Assembly: GCA_002502295.1 (NCBI GenBank) | Contig: DANX01000027.1 | Span: 1 to 24,470, forward strand | Source: Euryarchaeota archaeon UBA561 | Lineage (GTDB): Archaea; Thermoplasmatota; Poseidoniia; Poseidoniales; Poseidoniaceae | Direction: 5' to 3' | DNA: 24,470 nucleotides | Part shown: piece after piece, positions 8,639-15,795 of the stretch | Layout: each line of letters begins with the position of its first letter | Position numbering within the stretch: position 1 is the stretch's first letter | Made by a program: the position numbers and the translations under genes | The notes under the pieces: generated by a model | Databases searched by the model: none | What the model was told of the DNA's origin: nothing | The model's input: the letters and a program-made list of their open reading frames with translations, nothing else

Positions 8639-10042
8639 ATGCTTCCTGAAGGTGCAGAAGACCGCCTTTTGGCCAATGCAAACATCATTGCCGATGCCTG
8701 CCAAACGAGCGGTGTTGAGCAGTGGGACTTGATTGGTTTCCAGTCCTACGGGCACCAGTTGGATATCGAGGCAGGAAAAATCACCATGGCGGCCGGTGGT
8801 GGCGAAGGTGGTTTTGGTGTCCGAGTGGTGGACGGAGGTCGATTTGGATTTGCTCACTTGGTTGACGTAGCCGGTGCTCAGCGAGCCGTGGAACAAGCCG
8901 TGGCCATCGCCAAAAAATCACCTTCCGTTGAAGGGTTTGTTTTGCCTTCTGAACAGCCGGCGGGGCGGGTTGGTGGACGGTTGGATCGCGCCGTGCTGGA
9001 CATCAGCCCCGAGGATTTGCTCGAGCAGGCCGACGGTGTTCTGTCAGAGGTGAAATCCCTCGACGAACGAGCGGTTGTAACCGGAGGTGGTCTTGGTGTA
9101 TCTGCCACGGCAGGGTGTTTGATGAACAGCGAAGGCATTCTTTCTGCTGGGATGACGACATCCCACGGCATTGGCTTGCAAGTTTCCATCGAGGTGGACG
9201 GGAAACTCACCAGTTCTTACCAGGGGCAATCAAGCCGATCGCTCTTGCCCGAAATTCCCGATTGTGTTTCAAGAGCCGTGCACTGGGCACAAGTAACTCA
9301 AAACCCACTTCAGGTTGAGAGCCAACCGGTTGACACACCCGTCTTGATGACGAGCGAAGGATTTTCTCCCCTGTTTTCGATGGTCGTTCCTTCTGCGATG
9401 ACCGGAGAGAAAATGGTTCGAAAAGAGTCGTTTTGGTCCGATAAAATGGGCCAGGAAGTGTTGAACCCCACCCTTTCGATTCACGATGACGGACTGCTAG
9501 AAGGTGGCATGAATTCTGGCTCCCGTGATGGCGAGGGCGTGCCCCGCCGCAGGCAAAATCTGATTGAACATGGCCGCCTTTCGGGCATGCTCTGGTCAAC
9601 CAGGGACGCTGCACAGCAAGTAGCCGATGGGCGCATTGACGCAGCGAGTTCAACCGGTTCCGCCTCCTCCGGCGGCCATCAATCGCCACCATCAACAGGA
9701 TGTACGGAACTCTTTCTCACCTCTTCAAAACAGGGAATGAGCATGGATGCGTTGCTTCAGCACATGGAGGACGGTTATGTGGTCAACAGCGTGATGGGCG
9801 CTCACACGGCCAATCCAAGCAGCGGGGACTTTTCGGTGACCACAAGCTCAATTTTGAAGGTCGAGGGCGGTGAAATTGTTGGCTCACTCAAACAAGCTGG
9901 GCTCTCTGGAAACCTTGCAAAGGCGATGAATGGACCTGTGGTCTTGGGCGACGAAGTTCGGCGTCAAGGTTCGTACTCATCAGGAAGCATGCACCTTCCT
10001 AACGTGCTCCTGATGGATGGCCTTCGCATTAATCCGGCTTGA
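8639..10042 (+). CDS. pmbA: PmbA/TldE family protein (partner of TldD)
   Basis: A 467-aa protein, homologous to TldD but lacking the HExxxH zinc site, as expected for TldE/PmbA, the non-catalytic partner. Family features include the N-terminal strand-rich domain (GGGEGGFGVRVVDGGRFGFAH), the VTGGGLGVSATAGCLMNSEG block, and the C-terminal SGDFSVTTSSILKVEGGEIVG and SMHLPNVLLMDGLRI ends. The start at ATG 8639 lies one base beyond the TldD stop (8635-8637), pointing to translational coupling and equal expression of the two subunits. An upstream extension of the same frame overlaps TldD and is rejected. Confidence 0.9.
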   Translation: MLPEGAEDRLLANANIIADACQTSGVEQWDLIGFQSYGHQLDIEAGKITMAAGGGEGGFGVRVVDGGRFGFAHLVDVAGAQRAVEQAVAIAKKSPSVEGFVLPSEQPAGRVGGRLDRAVLDISPEDLLEQADGVLSEVKSLDERAVVTGGGLGVSATAGCLMNSEGILSAGMTTSHGIGLQVSIEVDGKLTSSYQGQSSRSLLPEIPDCVSRAVHWAQVTQNPLQVESQPVDTPVLMTSEGFSPLFSMVVPSAMTGEKMVRKESFWSDKMGQEVLNPTLSIHDDGLLEGGMNSGSRDGEGVPRRRQNLIEHGRLSGMLWSTRDAAQQVADGRIDAASSTGSASSGGHQSPPSTGCTELFLTSSKQGMSMDALLQHMEDGYVVNSVMGAHTANPSSGDFSVTTSSILKVEGGEIVGSLKQAGLSGNLAKAMNGPVVLGDEVRRQGSYSSGSMHLPNVLLMDGLRINPA

Positions 10043-10203
10043 ACGCACCAAAGATTCCCACGGGATTCTTTATGACCCGTCGTCGTTAGTAATCTGTCCC
10101 ATGGAGGTCAAGGGAGTGTCCAAACTTAACCAACCCGCACGAAAGCCCGCCGCCTGTTCTCCGTACAGGCCACGAACAACTACGCCTGTCGGAGGTCTGC
10201 GAG
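10043..10203 (+). promoter_or_regulatory. rpa leader region: gap of 161 bases with candidate switch
   Basis: No gene is supported here. Just after the PmbA stop there is a short imperfect inverted repeat (AAGATTCCC at 10051-10059 against GGGATTCTT at 10062-10070, one mismatch) with no T-run after it, so I do not call a terminator. I see no clear TATA box, so rpa could be read from an unrecognised promoter here or from further upstream. The last 50 bases hold the foldable leader described separately. Confidence 0.4.
10152..10196 (+). promoter_or_regulatory. Candidate RNA switch burying the rpa ribosome binding site
   Basis: Two mutually exclusive folds are visible. Fold A pairs GCCTGT (10152-10157) with ACAGGC (10165-10170), a 6-bp hairpin with a 7-base loop. 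Fold B pairs the same ACAGGC with a second GCCTGT (10184-10189) and continues past a single bulged T (10164) with CTCCG (10159-10163) pairing to CGGAG (10190-10194), giving 11 Watson-Crick pairs. Because GGAGGT at 10191-10196 is the ribosome binding site of rpa (ATG 10204), fold B hides it, while fold A leaves it free and puts its complement in the loop. The base pairing is seen directly; regulation is inference. Confidence 0.5.
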
Positions 10204-11889
10204 ATGTCCAATGACAAATACGCAGACTATGTCCAAGCGGTCCAGAAAGAATGCCCAGAGGCTGACGCTGGAGAGATCGCTGAGGCTTTCGCGAAATACG
10301 AAGAGGAATTCTACATCCCACCTCAAGACGCCATGCGTTCTGTTTTACGTCGCTTTCAAAGTGGAACCACGCCAGCACCGAGCAGGAGTGGGAGTGCCTC
10401 AACACAGGCCACGAAAAAAGTCGCCACCCTTGGTGAATTATCCGGTAGCGACCGAGACATTGAAATCGAAGTTGCCATTGTTTCTCACAACATTCGTAAT
10501 CAAATGATACGTGGAGAAGAAAAGCAAATCGCTTTTGGAATGTTAGAGGACAATCCTTGGGAAGAAAACGGTCAGCGGACCCGCTGGGATTTCAAGGACT
10601 GGGGTCCACACGCCAACCTCGCTGCAGGAAGCATCGTTCGAGTTGAAGGAGCAAGCGTGAATGAATACAACGGGAAAATGTCCCTTAACATCAACCAATC
10701 AACTCGAATCGTCGTCTTGAAGGAGGGTGTCGCCACACCGGTTCCTTCCAATGACCCCCTCGACATCAGCAACATCCCCAAAGACGGCTATATTTGCGTC
10801 GTGGGGCGTGTTCTTGCTCGCCGCCCCGACCAGATTCATCGAAAGGATGGTTCAGGCGCCATTGATGTGGTCCGAGGGCGCCTCGCAGACAACACGGGGA
10901 CGATTGGGTTTCTTTCTTGGGAACCTTTCGACCACGAGGTTGGAACACTCGTGAAAATAGACGGTGCTCAAGTCCGGAGTTTTCGTGACACGCCGGAGCT
11001 TAACTTTGGCCGAACCACGCGCATTGAAGTCTACCACGACGCCAACTTTGCGGATTTGGACACCCTCTCCCAAAACAGCTTGACCAACGTTGCTGCTCTG
11101 CGGGACGGTTCAAGAGACGTCGACGCCGTCGTCCAAATCACAGAGATAACCAAACGGACATTCAATCGTGATGGTGAGGAAAAATTCCTCTGGTCGGGAC
11201 AAATCGCAGACCCCACAGGCCGGTGTCGAATCAGCATATGGGATGCGCTTCCGTTCAAGGAAAATGAACTTCCAGTGACCGTTCAAGTCAAAGGTGCACG
11301 TGTTCGCGCTTGGCAAGGCATCCCCGATATCACCGTGGACAACGCTGAACAACTCACGGTTTTGGAAAACCCTCCTTGGGACGCCGAAATGGATCTTACC
11401 AACCATGCGGTTGAAGTCAAACTATCTGAGGTGGTTGCAGGACCAAGTCGCGTCGGCATGATGACAAGAGGCATGTTGGTCAGTGTTCGTGAGGACTCAG
11501 GCTTCATCAAACGCTGCACAGAATGCCGAAGGGTGCTTCGAGATGGCGTATGCTTTGATTGCGGTGAAAACGAAGGAACAGAGGATGTACGCCTCCGCTT
11601 GGTCGTCGACGACGAGGGCGTCACCGCCGCAGTGCTGGTGAACAAAGACGCTTCTCTTGCCGTCTTGGGCATGGATCAACAGCAAATGCGTTCCAAGGTG
11701 GAAGAACTCGGAGACCTTGGTTTTGTTCAGCACGTTCGCGAACTGATGCTCGGTCGCAAGATCTCTGTTTCCGGCCGAAGCATCGTTGACGATCAGGGGG
11801 CCATGGTGCTTGCTGACGGTTTTGAAATTGAGGAACATGATGCTCAAATGAGGGCCAGTGAGCTTCGAGCACAGTGGGGGTGGGCCTGA
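10204..11889 (+). CDS. rpa: Replication protein A, multi-OB-fold single-stranded DNA-binding protein
   Basis: A 561-aa archaeal RPA that coats single-stranded DNA in replication and repair. After an N-terminal helical segment (1-50) and a short Ser/Thr/Pro-rich linker (51-72), four OB-fold-like units can be followed at about 74-172, 186-278, 294-388 and 400-548. The last contains a zinc finger with C438, C441, C450 and C453 (CTEC and CFDC), as in euryarchaeal RPA41-like proteins. The repeated strand phrases such as VRVEGASVNEYNGK, VKIDGAQVRSF and VQVKGARVRAW mark the OB strands. ATG 10204 is fixed by GGAGGT seven bases upstream. The stop overlaps the start of the RPA-associated protein (TGATG). 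Confidence 0.9.
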   Translation: MSNDKYADYVQAVQKECPEADAGEIAEAFAKYEEEFYIPPQDAMRSVLRRFQSGTTPAPSRSGSASTQATKKVATLGELSGSDRDIEIEVAIVSHNIRNQMIRGEEKQIAFGMLEDNPWEENGQRTRWDFKDWGPHANLAAGSIVRVEGASVNEYNGKMSLNINQSTRIVVLKEGVATPVPSNDPLDISNIPKDGYICVVGRVLARRPDQIHRKDGSGAIDVVRGRLADNTGTIGFLSWEPFDHEVGTLVKIDGAQVRSFRDTPELNFGRTTRIEVYHDANFADLDTLSQNSLTNVAALRDGSRDVDAVVQITEITKRTFNRDGEEKFLWSGQIADPTGRCRISIWDALPFKENELPVTVQVKGARVRAWQGIPDITVDNAEQLTVLENPPWDAEMDLTNHAVEVKLSEVVAGPSRVGMMTRGMLVSVREDSGFIKRCTECRRVLRDGVCFDCGENEGTEDVRLRLVVDDEGVTAAVLVNKDASLAVLGMDQQQMRSKVEELGDLGFVQHVRELMLGRKISVSGRSIVDDQGAMVLADGFEIEEHDAQMRASELRAQWGWA

Positions 11890-12803
11890 TGGAGCGAGCA
11901 CGCATCGCCCGCCAACCTGCCCATCTTCTCCTCGCTTCTGAGTTTGGCAGCGCTACGCTTAACGAGAAAGGTTCGGGTGAGTACGACCCCTCGTTTGTCA
12001 TCACAAAACTCGGTGCAAAGGTTAACCGAATCGTTGCAGCAGGTCTTCTCGAACGCCTTGAACTTCGTGAAACAAGTAATGGTTCCTCGTTGTACCAAGG
12101 TCAAATCCGAGATCCGACTGGCCTCCACTACTTCTCCGTCGGAGAATACAATTCTGAGATGATGCAAGAACTCGCCCACCAGTGGACTGAACGTCTCAAC
12201 GATGGCGAGCCGTTGCTCGTGATGATGACATCCAAAACCCGCTGGTATCAGACGGATGAAGGTGCTGTTTACACCTCCCTCCGTCCTGAAGAAGCCTGCG
12301 TGGTCAAGCGGGATGTGTACGCTAATTGGCTGCTTGATGCTTGCCAAGCAACCATGGAAAGAATGAATCAATTTACGGCCTCACTTGAGGTGGAACCGAC
12401 GCTCGACGCTTTCGCAAGAGCAGGTCTCCCAACGAGTCTGCTCGCTGCACGGAACCACTACGGTGAAGTTGACCTTGAACCGTTCAAGCTGAACCTCATG
12501 CAAGCCCTGGACATCGCCGAAGGCCGGATTGAGGCCGCAACCACTCCGCCGCCCATCATGACCCTTCCAGAGGGTGAAGCAGACGCACCCTCCGGTGATG
12601 GCGCTGATCTCGATGCGTTTTTGGTTCAAGCCATCGGTCATTTGGACCAGGGCGAGGGCGTCACTTTTGACACCCTTCTCAAGAACGCTGTCGCCCGTGG
12701 TTTCGTTCGTGAAGTCGCCGAGGCAAAATTGGACGACATGCTTGATTCTGGGGTCCTCGAGGAGCCCCGGTTTGGTTGGTTCAGACTCGCTCCTTCTGCG
12801 TGA
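11889..12803 (+). CDS. RPA-associated protein (RPAP, COG3390-like)
   Basis: A 304-aa protein whose ATG (11889-11891) shares a base with the rpa stop, so the two should be translated together. Archaeal rpa genes are commonly followed by such a partner, which in haloarchaea is co-expressed and physically associated with its RPA. The N-terminal half has an OB-fold look (LYQGQIRDPTGLHYFSVGEY, LLVMMTSKTRW). The C-terminal 65 residues, after a Pro/Asp/Gly-rich linker, look like a winged helix (LDAFLVQAIGHLDQGEGVTF through LEEPRFGWFRLAPSA), comparable to the RPA32 C-terminal domain. The longer frame beginning at 11874 is rejected because of the overlap start. Confidence 0.82.
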   Translation: MERARIARQPAHLLLASEFGSATLNEKGSGEYDPSFVITKLGAKVNRIVAAGLLERLELRETSNGSSLYQGQIRDPTGLHYFSVGEYNSEMMQELAHQWTERLNDGEPLLVMMTSKTRWYQTDEGAVYTSLRPEEACVVKRDVYANWLLDACQATMERMNQFTASLEVEPTLDAFARAGLPTSLLAARNHYGEVDLEPFKLNLMQALDIAEGRIEAATTPPPIMTLPEGEADAPSGDGADLDAFLVQAIGHLDQGEGVTFDTLLKNAVARGFVREVAEAKLDDMLDSGVLEEPRFGWFRLAPSA

Positions 12804-12859
12804 TACACCTCCAACACATTCAAGTCCTTCTCACGGCGTGGGGAAAACAGGGGTAAGAC

Positions 12860-13213
12860 ATGGCTGGAATGGATTTCTTTATTCGGCCCGCAACGGGTAC
12901 ATCAAGTTCAGATTGGGTTCGAATTGCAAACGCTGACATCAAAGTTCGAATGACTCGCCGCTTAACCCGGACCGTGATTCGTGGACAAGAAGGCGACGAT
13001 TTGCACGATGAAGGGTCAGAGTCGACCATGTACACCGTGCGTGGGGAGCTCTCCATCGACGAGTACAAGCGAATTGTGGCAATGTTTCGATCCGGTCAAC
13101 CCTACATTCATGACCCCTTCGAAGAACGTGACGTCAAGGTTATTTTTGCCGTGATGGAATACGATAGCACCAACGAAGGGTTCCATTTCGAACTGCTTGA
13201 AGACGTCATTTGA
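12860..13213 (+). CDS. Unrecognised 117-aa protein at the head of the pilus gene run
   Basis: I do not recognise a family with confidence. The protein is soluble, with no signal or membrane helix, and probably beta-rich. A Ser/Thr-containing start is followed by a basic strand region (IKVRMTRRLTRTVIRGQ). Its C-terminal part runs YTVRGELSIDEYKRIVAMF, then GQPYIHDPFEERDVKVIFAV and FHFELLEDVI. This order of strand, short helix, G-P and a final strand ending in a Leu-Glu-like tail is reminiscent of small phage-tail or baseplate-like proteins, but that is only a shape impression. ATG 12860. Its stop codon merges with the AGGAGG (13213-13218) of the next gene, so it is tied to the TadB/TadC/TadA genes. 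Confidence 0.7.
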   Translation: MAGMDFFIRPATGTSSSDWVRIANADIKVRMTRRLTRTVIRGQEGDDLHDEGSESTMYTVRGELSIDEYKRIVAMFRSGQPYIHDPFEERDVKVIFAVMEYDSTNEGFHFELLEDVI

Positions 13214-13226
13214 GGAGGCTTTCATC

Positions 13227-13808
13227 ATGCGCGCACTAGGAGAAAAGCAAGAACTCCTTTACGTGATTCGCACCATGGATGTGTTGATGTCTTCCGGCGT
13301 AGGTCTTGAAGCAGCGATTCACACCATTGGGCGAGGCGGCTATGGCATCATTTCTGAGGACTTTTCCCAAATGATGAACCGGCTCCGCAAGGGGACGGGG
13401 GGCGGCCTCGACAAGGAGCTCAAGTCCATGATGAAAAAAGCTGAATCAGCTGGATACAAACGTCTGCTCAACACACTTTACACCAACGTCACGCAAAACA
13501 CCGACTTGGTTGAGACCTTGAAAAAGCAAGGTGCTCGAATGGAAGAGGAGCGTGCTGAGGCCGTGGAGAAGTACATTGAAGAACTGGGCGGCGTCCCCGA
13601 AACATTGCTTTCTATAGGTATGATTGGTCCAATCATCCTTTCAATTGTCGGCCTCATTCCACAGTTGATGTCCGGCGATAGCGGTGGGTTTGTCACATTA
13701 CCCGATTCTGATTTAATGAACAGTGTGATGAACATGGGGTTGATTTTGACCCTTGTGGGAATGGCTATGGTAGGTTTGAAGGCGCATACCAAAGACCCAG
13801 GCTTGTGA
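13227..13808 (+). CDS. TadB/TadC (GspF/T2SSF)-family pilus membrane protein, first of two
   Basis: A 193-aa protein with the type II secretion F-like pattern. A cytoplasmic helical domain (LYVIRTMDVLMSSGVGLEAA, ELKSMMKKAESAGYKRLLN, VETLKKQGARMEEERAEAVEKYIE) is followed by two C-terminal membrane helices (IGMIGPIILSIVGLIPQLM and MNMGLILTLVGMAMVGL). Such proteins form the inner-membrane platform on which the ATPase drives pilin assembly. It is shorter than a full ArlJ/FlaJ and is followed by a second member, as in TadB plus TadC. The start at ATG 13227 is set by AGGAGG eight bases upstream; an open extension from 13197 overlaps the previous gene. Confidence 0.8.
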   Translation: MRALGEKQELLYVIRTMDVLMSSGVGLEAAIHTIGRGGYGIISEDFSQMMNRLRKGTGGGLDKELKSMMKKAESAGYKRLLNTLYTNVTQNTDLVETLKKQGARMEEERAEAVEKYIEELGGVPETLLSIGMIGPIILSIVGLIPQLMSGDSGGFVTLPDSDLMNSVMNMGLILTLVGMAMVGLKAHTKDPGL

Positions 13809-13817
13809 GGTGAACGG

Positions 13818-14549
13818 ATGATTTTTGGAATTCTTGAGTCGTTCAATGAATCCCCGCTACTGCTCTATCTTGGTGTTCTTTCACTCGCCTGCATCGGCGG
13901 AGGTGTGCCTCCGATGATTGAACGTCGTCGTCGTCGAGCGATTGAAAACCAGCTCCCCACGTTCCTCGAAGCGCTCTCCGATTCTGTTGGAGCTGGCCGT
14001 GGTCTGCAAGAAGCGATGATGGAACAATCCGAATCAAACGACGGTTTGCTTGCATCTTTGCTTGCTGAAACACTCAAAGAAGCTCACGCATCATCCTTTG
14101 AAGCAAGCCTTTCGGCTTTCGCCGCCAAGACCCGTTCGAGTCAAGTTCAGCGAGTGATGATGCTGATCGAGACCGCCATTCAACAAGACTCATCGCTTCG
14201 TAATATCCTTTCCGACCTGAGCAGGGATTACGAGCGCCTTAACGATCTCATGAACCAGCGCGAGACTGAATTATCAGGCCGAGGCATGCTCATAATCATC
14301 TTTGTGAGTATTGGCTTACCCGTGCTCATCGCCTTCATCGTCGGCTTGTTTGCACCCGCGAGCAAGGGCTTCCAAATCACGGCATTCAACCAGACCTTCA
14401 GTTTGTTTTTCGCTGCAGCCTCTGCGGTCGCCGTCGGTGTTTCCGGCCGTATGATGGGCCGATTGAAGGATACGCTTTGGTGGCTGCCAATGTGGATGAC
14501 AGTGTCAATGGGCCTCTACCTCGGGGCCGTCAAAGCAGTAGGAGGTTGA
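13818..14549 (+). CDS. TadB/TadC (GspF/T2SSF)-family pilus membrane protein, second of two
   Basis: A 243-aa membrane protein with the classic T2SSF outline: an N-terminal membrane helix (LLLYLGVLSLACIGGGVPP), a very basic turn (ERRRRRA), a helical cytoplasmic domain (QLPTFLEALSDSVGAGRGLQEAM through RDYERLNDLMNQRETELSG) and further membrane helices (LIIIFVSIGLPVLIAFIVGLF, then two more near the C-terminus). With the preceding gene it would make the pilus platform. ATG 13818 follows GAGGTGA (13807-13813), which overlaps the previous stop. The last codons contain GGAGGT (14541-14546), the ribosome binding site of the ATPase gene, so all three genes look translationally linked. Confidence 0.85.
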   Translation: MIFGILESFNESPLLLYLGVLSLACIGGGVPPMIERRRRRAIENQLPTFLEALSDSVGAGRGLQEAMMEQSESNDGLLASLLAETLKEAHASSFEASLSAFAAKTRSSQVQRVMMLIETAIQQDSSLRNILSDLSRDYERLNDLMNQRETELSGRGMLIIIFVSIGLPVLIAFIVGLFAPASKGFQITAFNQTFSLFFAAASAVAVGVSGRMMGRLKDTLWWLPMWMTVSMGLYLGAVKAVGG

Positions 14550-14552
14550 ACC

Positions 14553-15794
14553 ATGTCTGAACAAATTCTTGAGCAATACGGTCGCGTGACGATTTACACA
14601 GAAGCAAATCACCCTTCGCCAATTTACCACGTTGACGGCGACATCCAATCAAATCCCTACGGCGACCTTGCGGCGTTGTTTGAAGACGATTCGCTTGAAG
14701 AAGTGATGTACAACGGTGGCACGCAATGCGTTAAGGTGGCACACCGCAACCACGGCATGTGTCGAACCAACATTTGGATTGACGATGAATCAGGCCTACA
14801 GATCGCCAAAAACATTGCTTCCTTTACCAATGTGCCACTTGGCGATGGGCCCGGACTTGTGCCTATCTTCGACGGACGTCTACCCGATGGTTCTCGTGTG
14901 AACGGGACCATCCCCCCTGTTTCACCAGACGGACCTACGCTCACGATTCGTAAATTCAAAGAAGACCCACTCACCATGATCGACCTCGTGAACTTTGGAA
15001 CGGTGAATTCTCGTTTGGCAGCCATGATGTGGGTTTGGATTGAAGGTCTCGACAGCCGTCCCGCCAACTTTGTCATTGCAGGTGGTACTGGGTCCGGTAA
15101 AACCACGACGCTGAATTGTTTGGGCATGTACATCCCTTGGTCTCGTCGTCTTCTGACCGTCGAAGATACCGCTGAATTGCAGGTTTACCATGACCATTGG
15201 TTGCGAATGGAAACACGACGTGAGCGACCCGATGGTACGCAAGAAGTCGACATGAACGACTGCCTAAAGTCCAGTCTTCGCATGCGACCGGACCGAATCA
15301 TCGTTGGTGAAGTTCGCGGCCCGGAGTGTGCGACCTTGCTCACGGCAATGAACACGGGCCACGACGGATCATTTGGTTCCCTTCACGCCAACACAGCACA
15401 GGAGACCGTGACCCGAATGATCAATCCCCCGATGAGTGTACCCCCCATCATGCTGAGCGGTCTTGACCTCATCATTATCCAAGCAAGGTTACACGTGAAC
15501 GGGAAGACCGCCCGTAAAATTACTGAAGTGGCTGAAGTCGCAGGGATGGAGGGTGATAAGCCCCGTCTGAACGCGATTTGGAAGTACAACGCCGCTACCG
15601 ATGAAATCGAAGAGACGGGCATTCCATCGAAATTGCGTGAAACCATCTGCAACGCAGCGGGTGTCACCCCTGACGTTTTTGAGCGTCATGTTTCTCAACG
15701 GCAGGCCATCATTGAGGACCTCTGCCAGCGTGGGATTTCAGACATCCAAACGGTCACCACGGTTGTCCAGAATTTCTATGCTCAGCAACACTGA
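14553..15794 (+). CDS. TadA/CpaF/VirB11-type pilus assembly ATPase
   Basis: A 413-aa secretion/pilus ATPase that would power pilin assembly from the cytoplasmic face of the TadB/TadC platform. Key motifs: an N-terminal DGRLPDGSRVNGTIPP block (107-122), Walker A GGTGSGKT (177-184), Asp box TVEDTAEL (202-209), Walker B region RPDRIIVGEVRG (245-256) and His box GHDGSFGSLHANT (269-281). The sequence is closer in look to TadA/CpaF than to the archaellum motor ArlI. ATG 14553 sits six bases after GGAGGT. The gene ends one base before the stop of the convergent SAP-repeat gene. No archaellum genes are visible nearby. Confidence 0.9.
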   Translation: MSEQILEQYGRVTIYTEANHPSPIYHVDGDIQSNPYGDLAALFEDDSLEEVMYNGGTQCVKVAHRNHGMCRTNIWIDDESGLQIAKNIASFTNVPLGDGPGLVPIFDGRLPDGSRVNGTIPPVSPDGPTLTIRKFKEDPLTMIDLVNFGTVNSRLAAMMWVWIEGLDSRPANFVIAGGTGSGKTTTLNCLGMYIPWSRRLLTVEDTAELQVYHDHWLRMETRRERPDGTQEVDMNDCLKSSLRMRPDRIIVGEVRGPECATLLTAMNTGHDGSFGSLHANTAQETVTRMINPPMSVPPIMLSGLDLIIIQARLHVNGKTARKITEVAEVAGMEGDKPRLNAIWKYNAATDEIEETGIPSKLRETICNAAGVTPDVFERHVSQRQAIIEDLCQRGISDIQTVTTVVQNFYAQQH

Positions 15795-15795
15795 A

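Noticed and set aside
10051..10070. Imperfect inverted repeat after pmbA as a terminator
   Set aside because: It has one mismatch, only a 2-base centre and no following T-run, which is the main mark of archaeal termination.
10152..10196. The rpa leader as a known metabolite riboswitch
   Set aside because: It is too short and shows none of the conserved aptamer cores I know; only the alternative pairing is supported.
12940..12960. A GTTCGAAT sequence resembling a tRNA T-arm
   Set aside because: It lies inside the 117-aa coding region and has no matching acceptor or anticodon arms around it. Other GGTTCGAA-like spots at about 9416 and 21735 fail in the same way.
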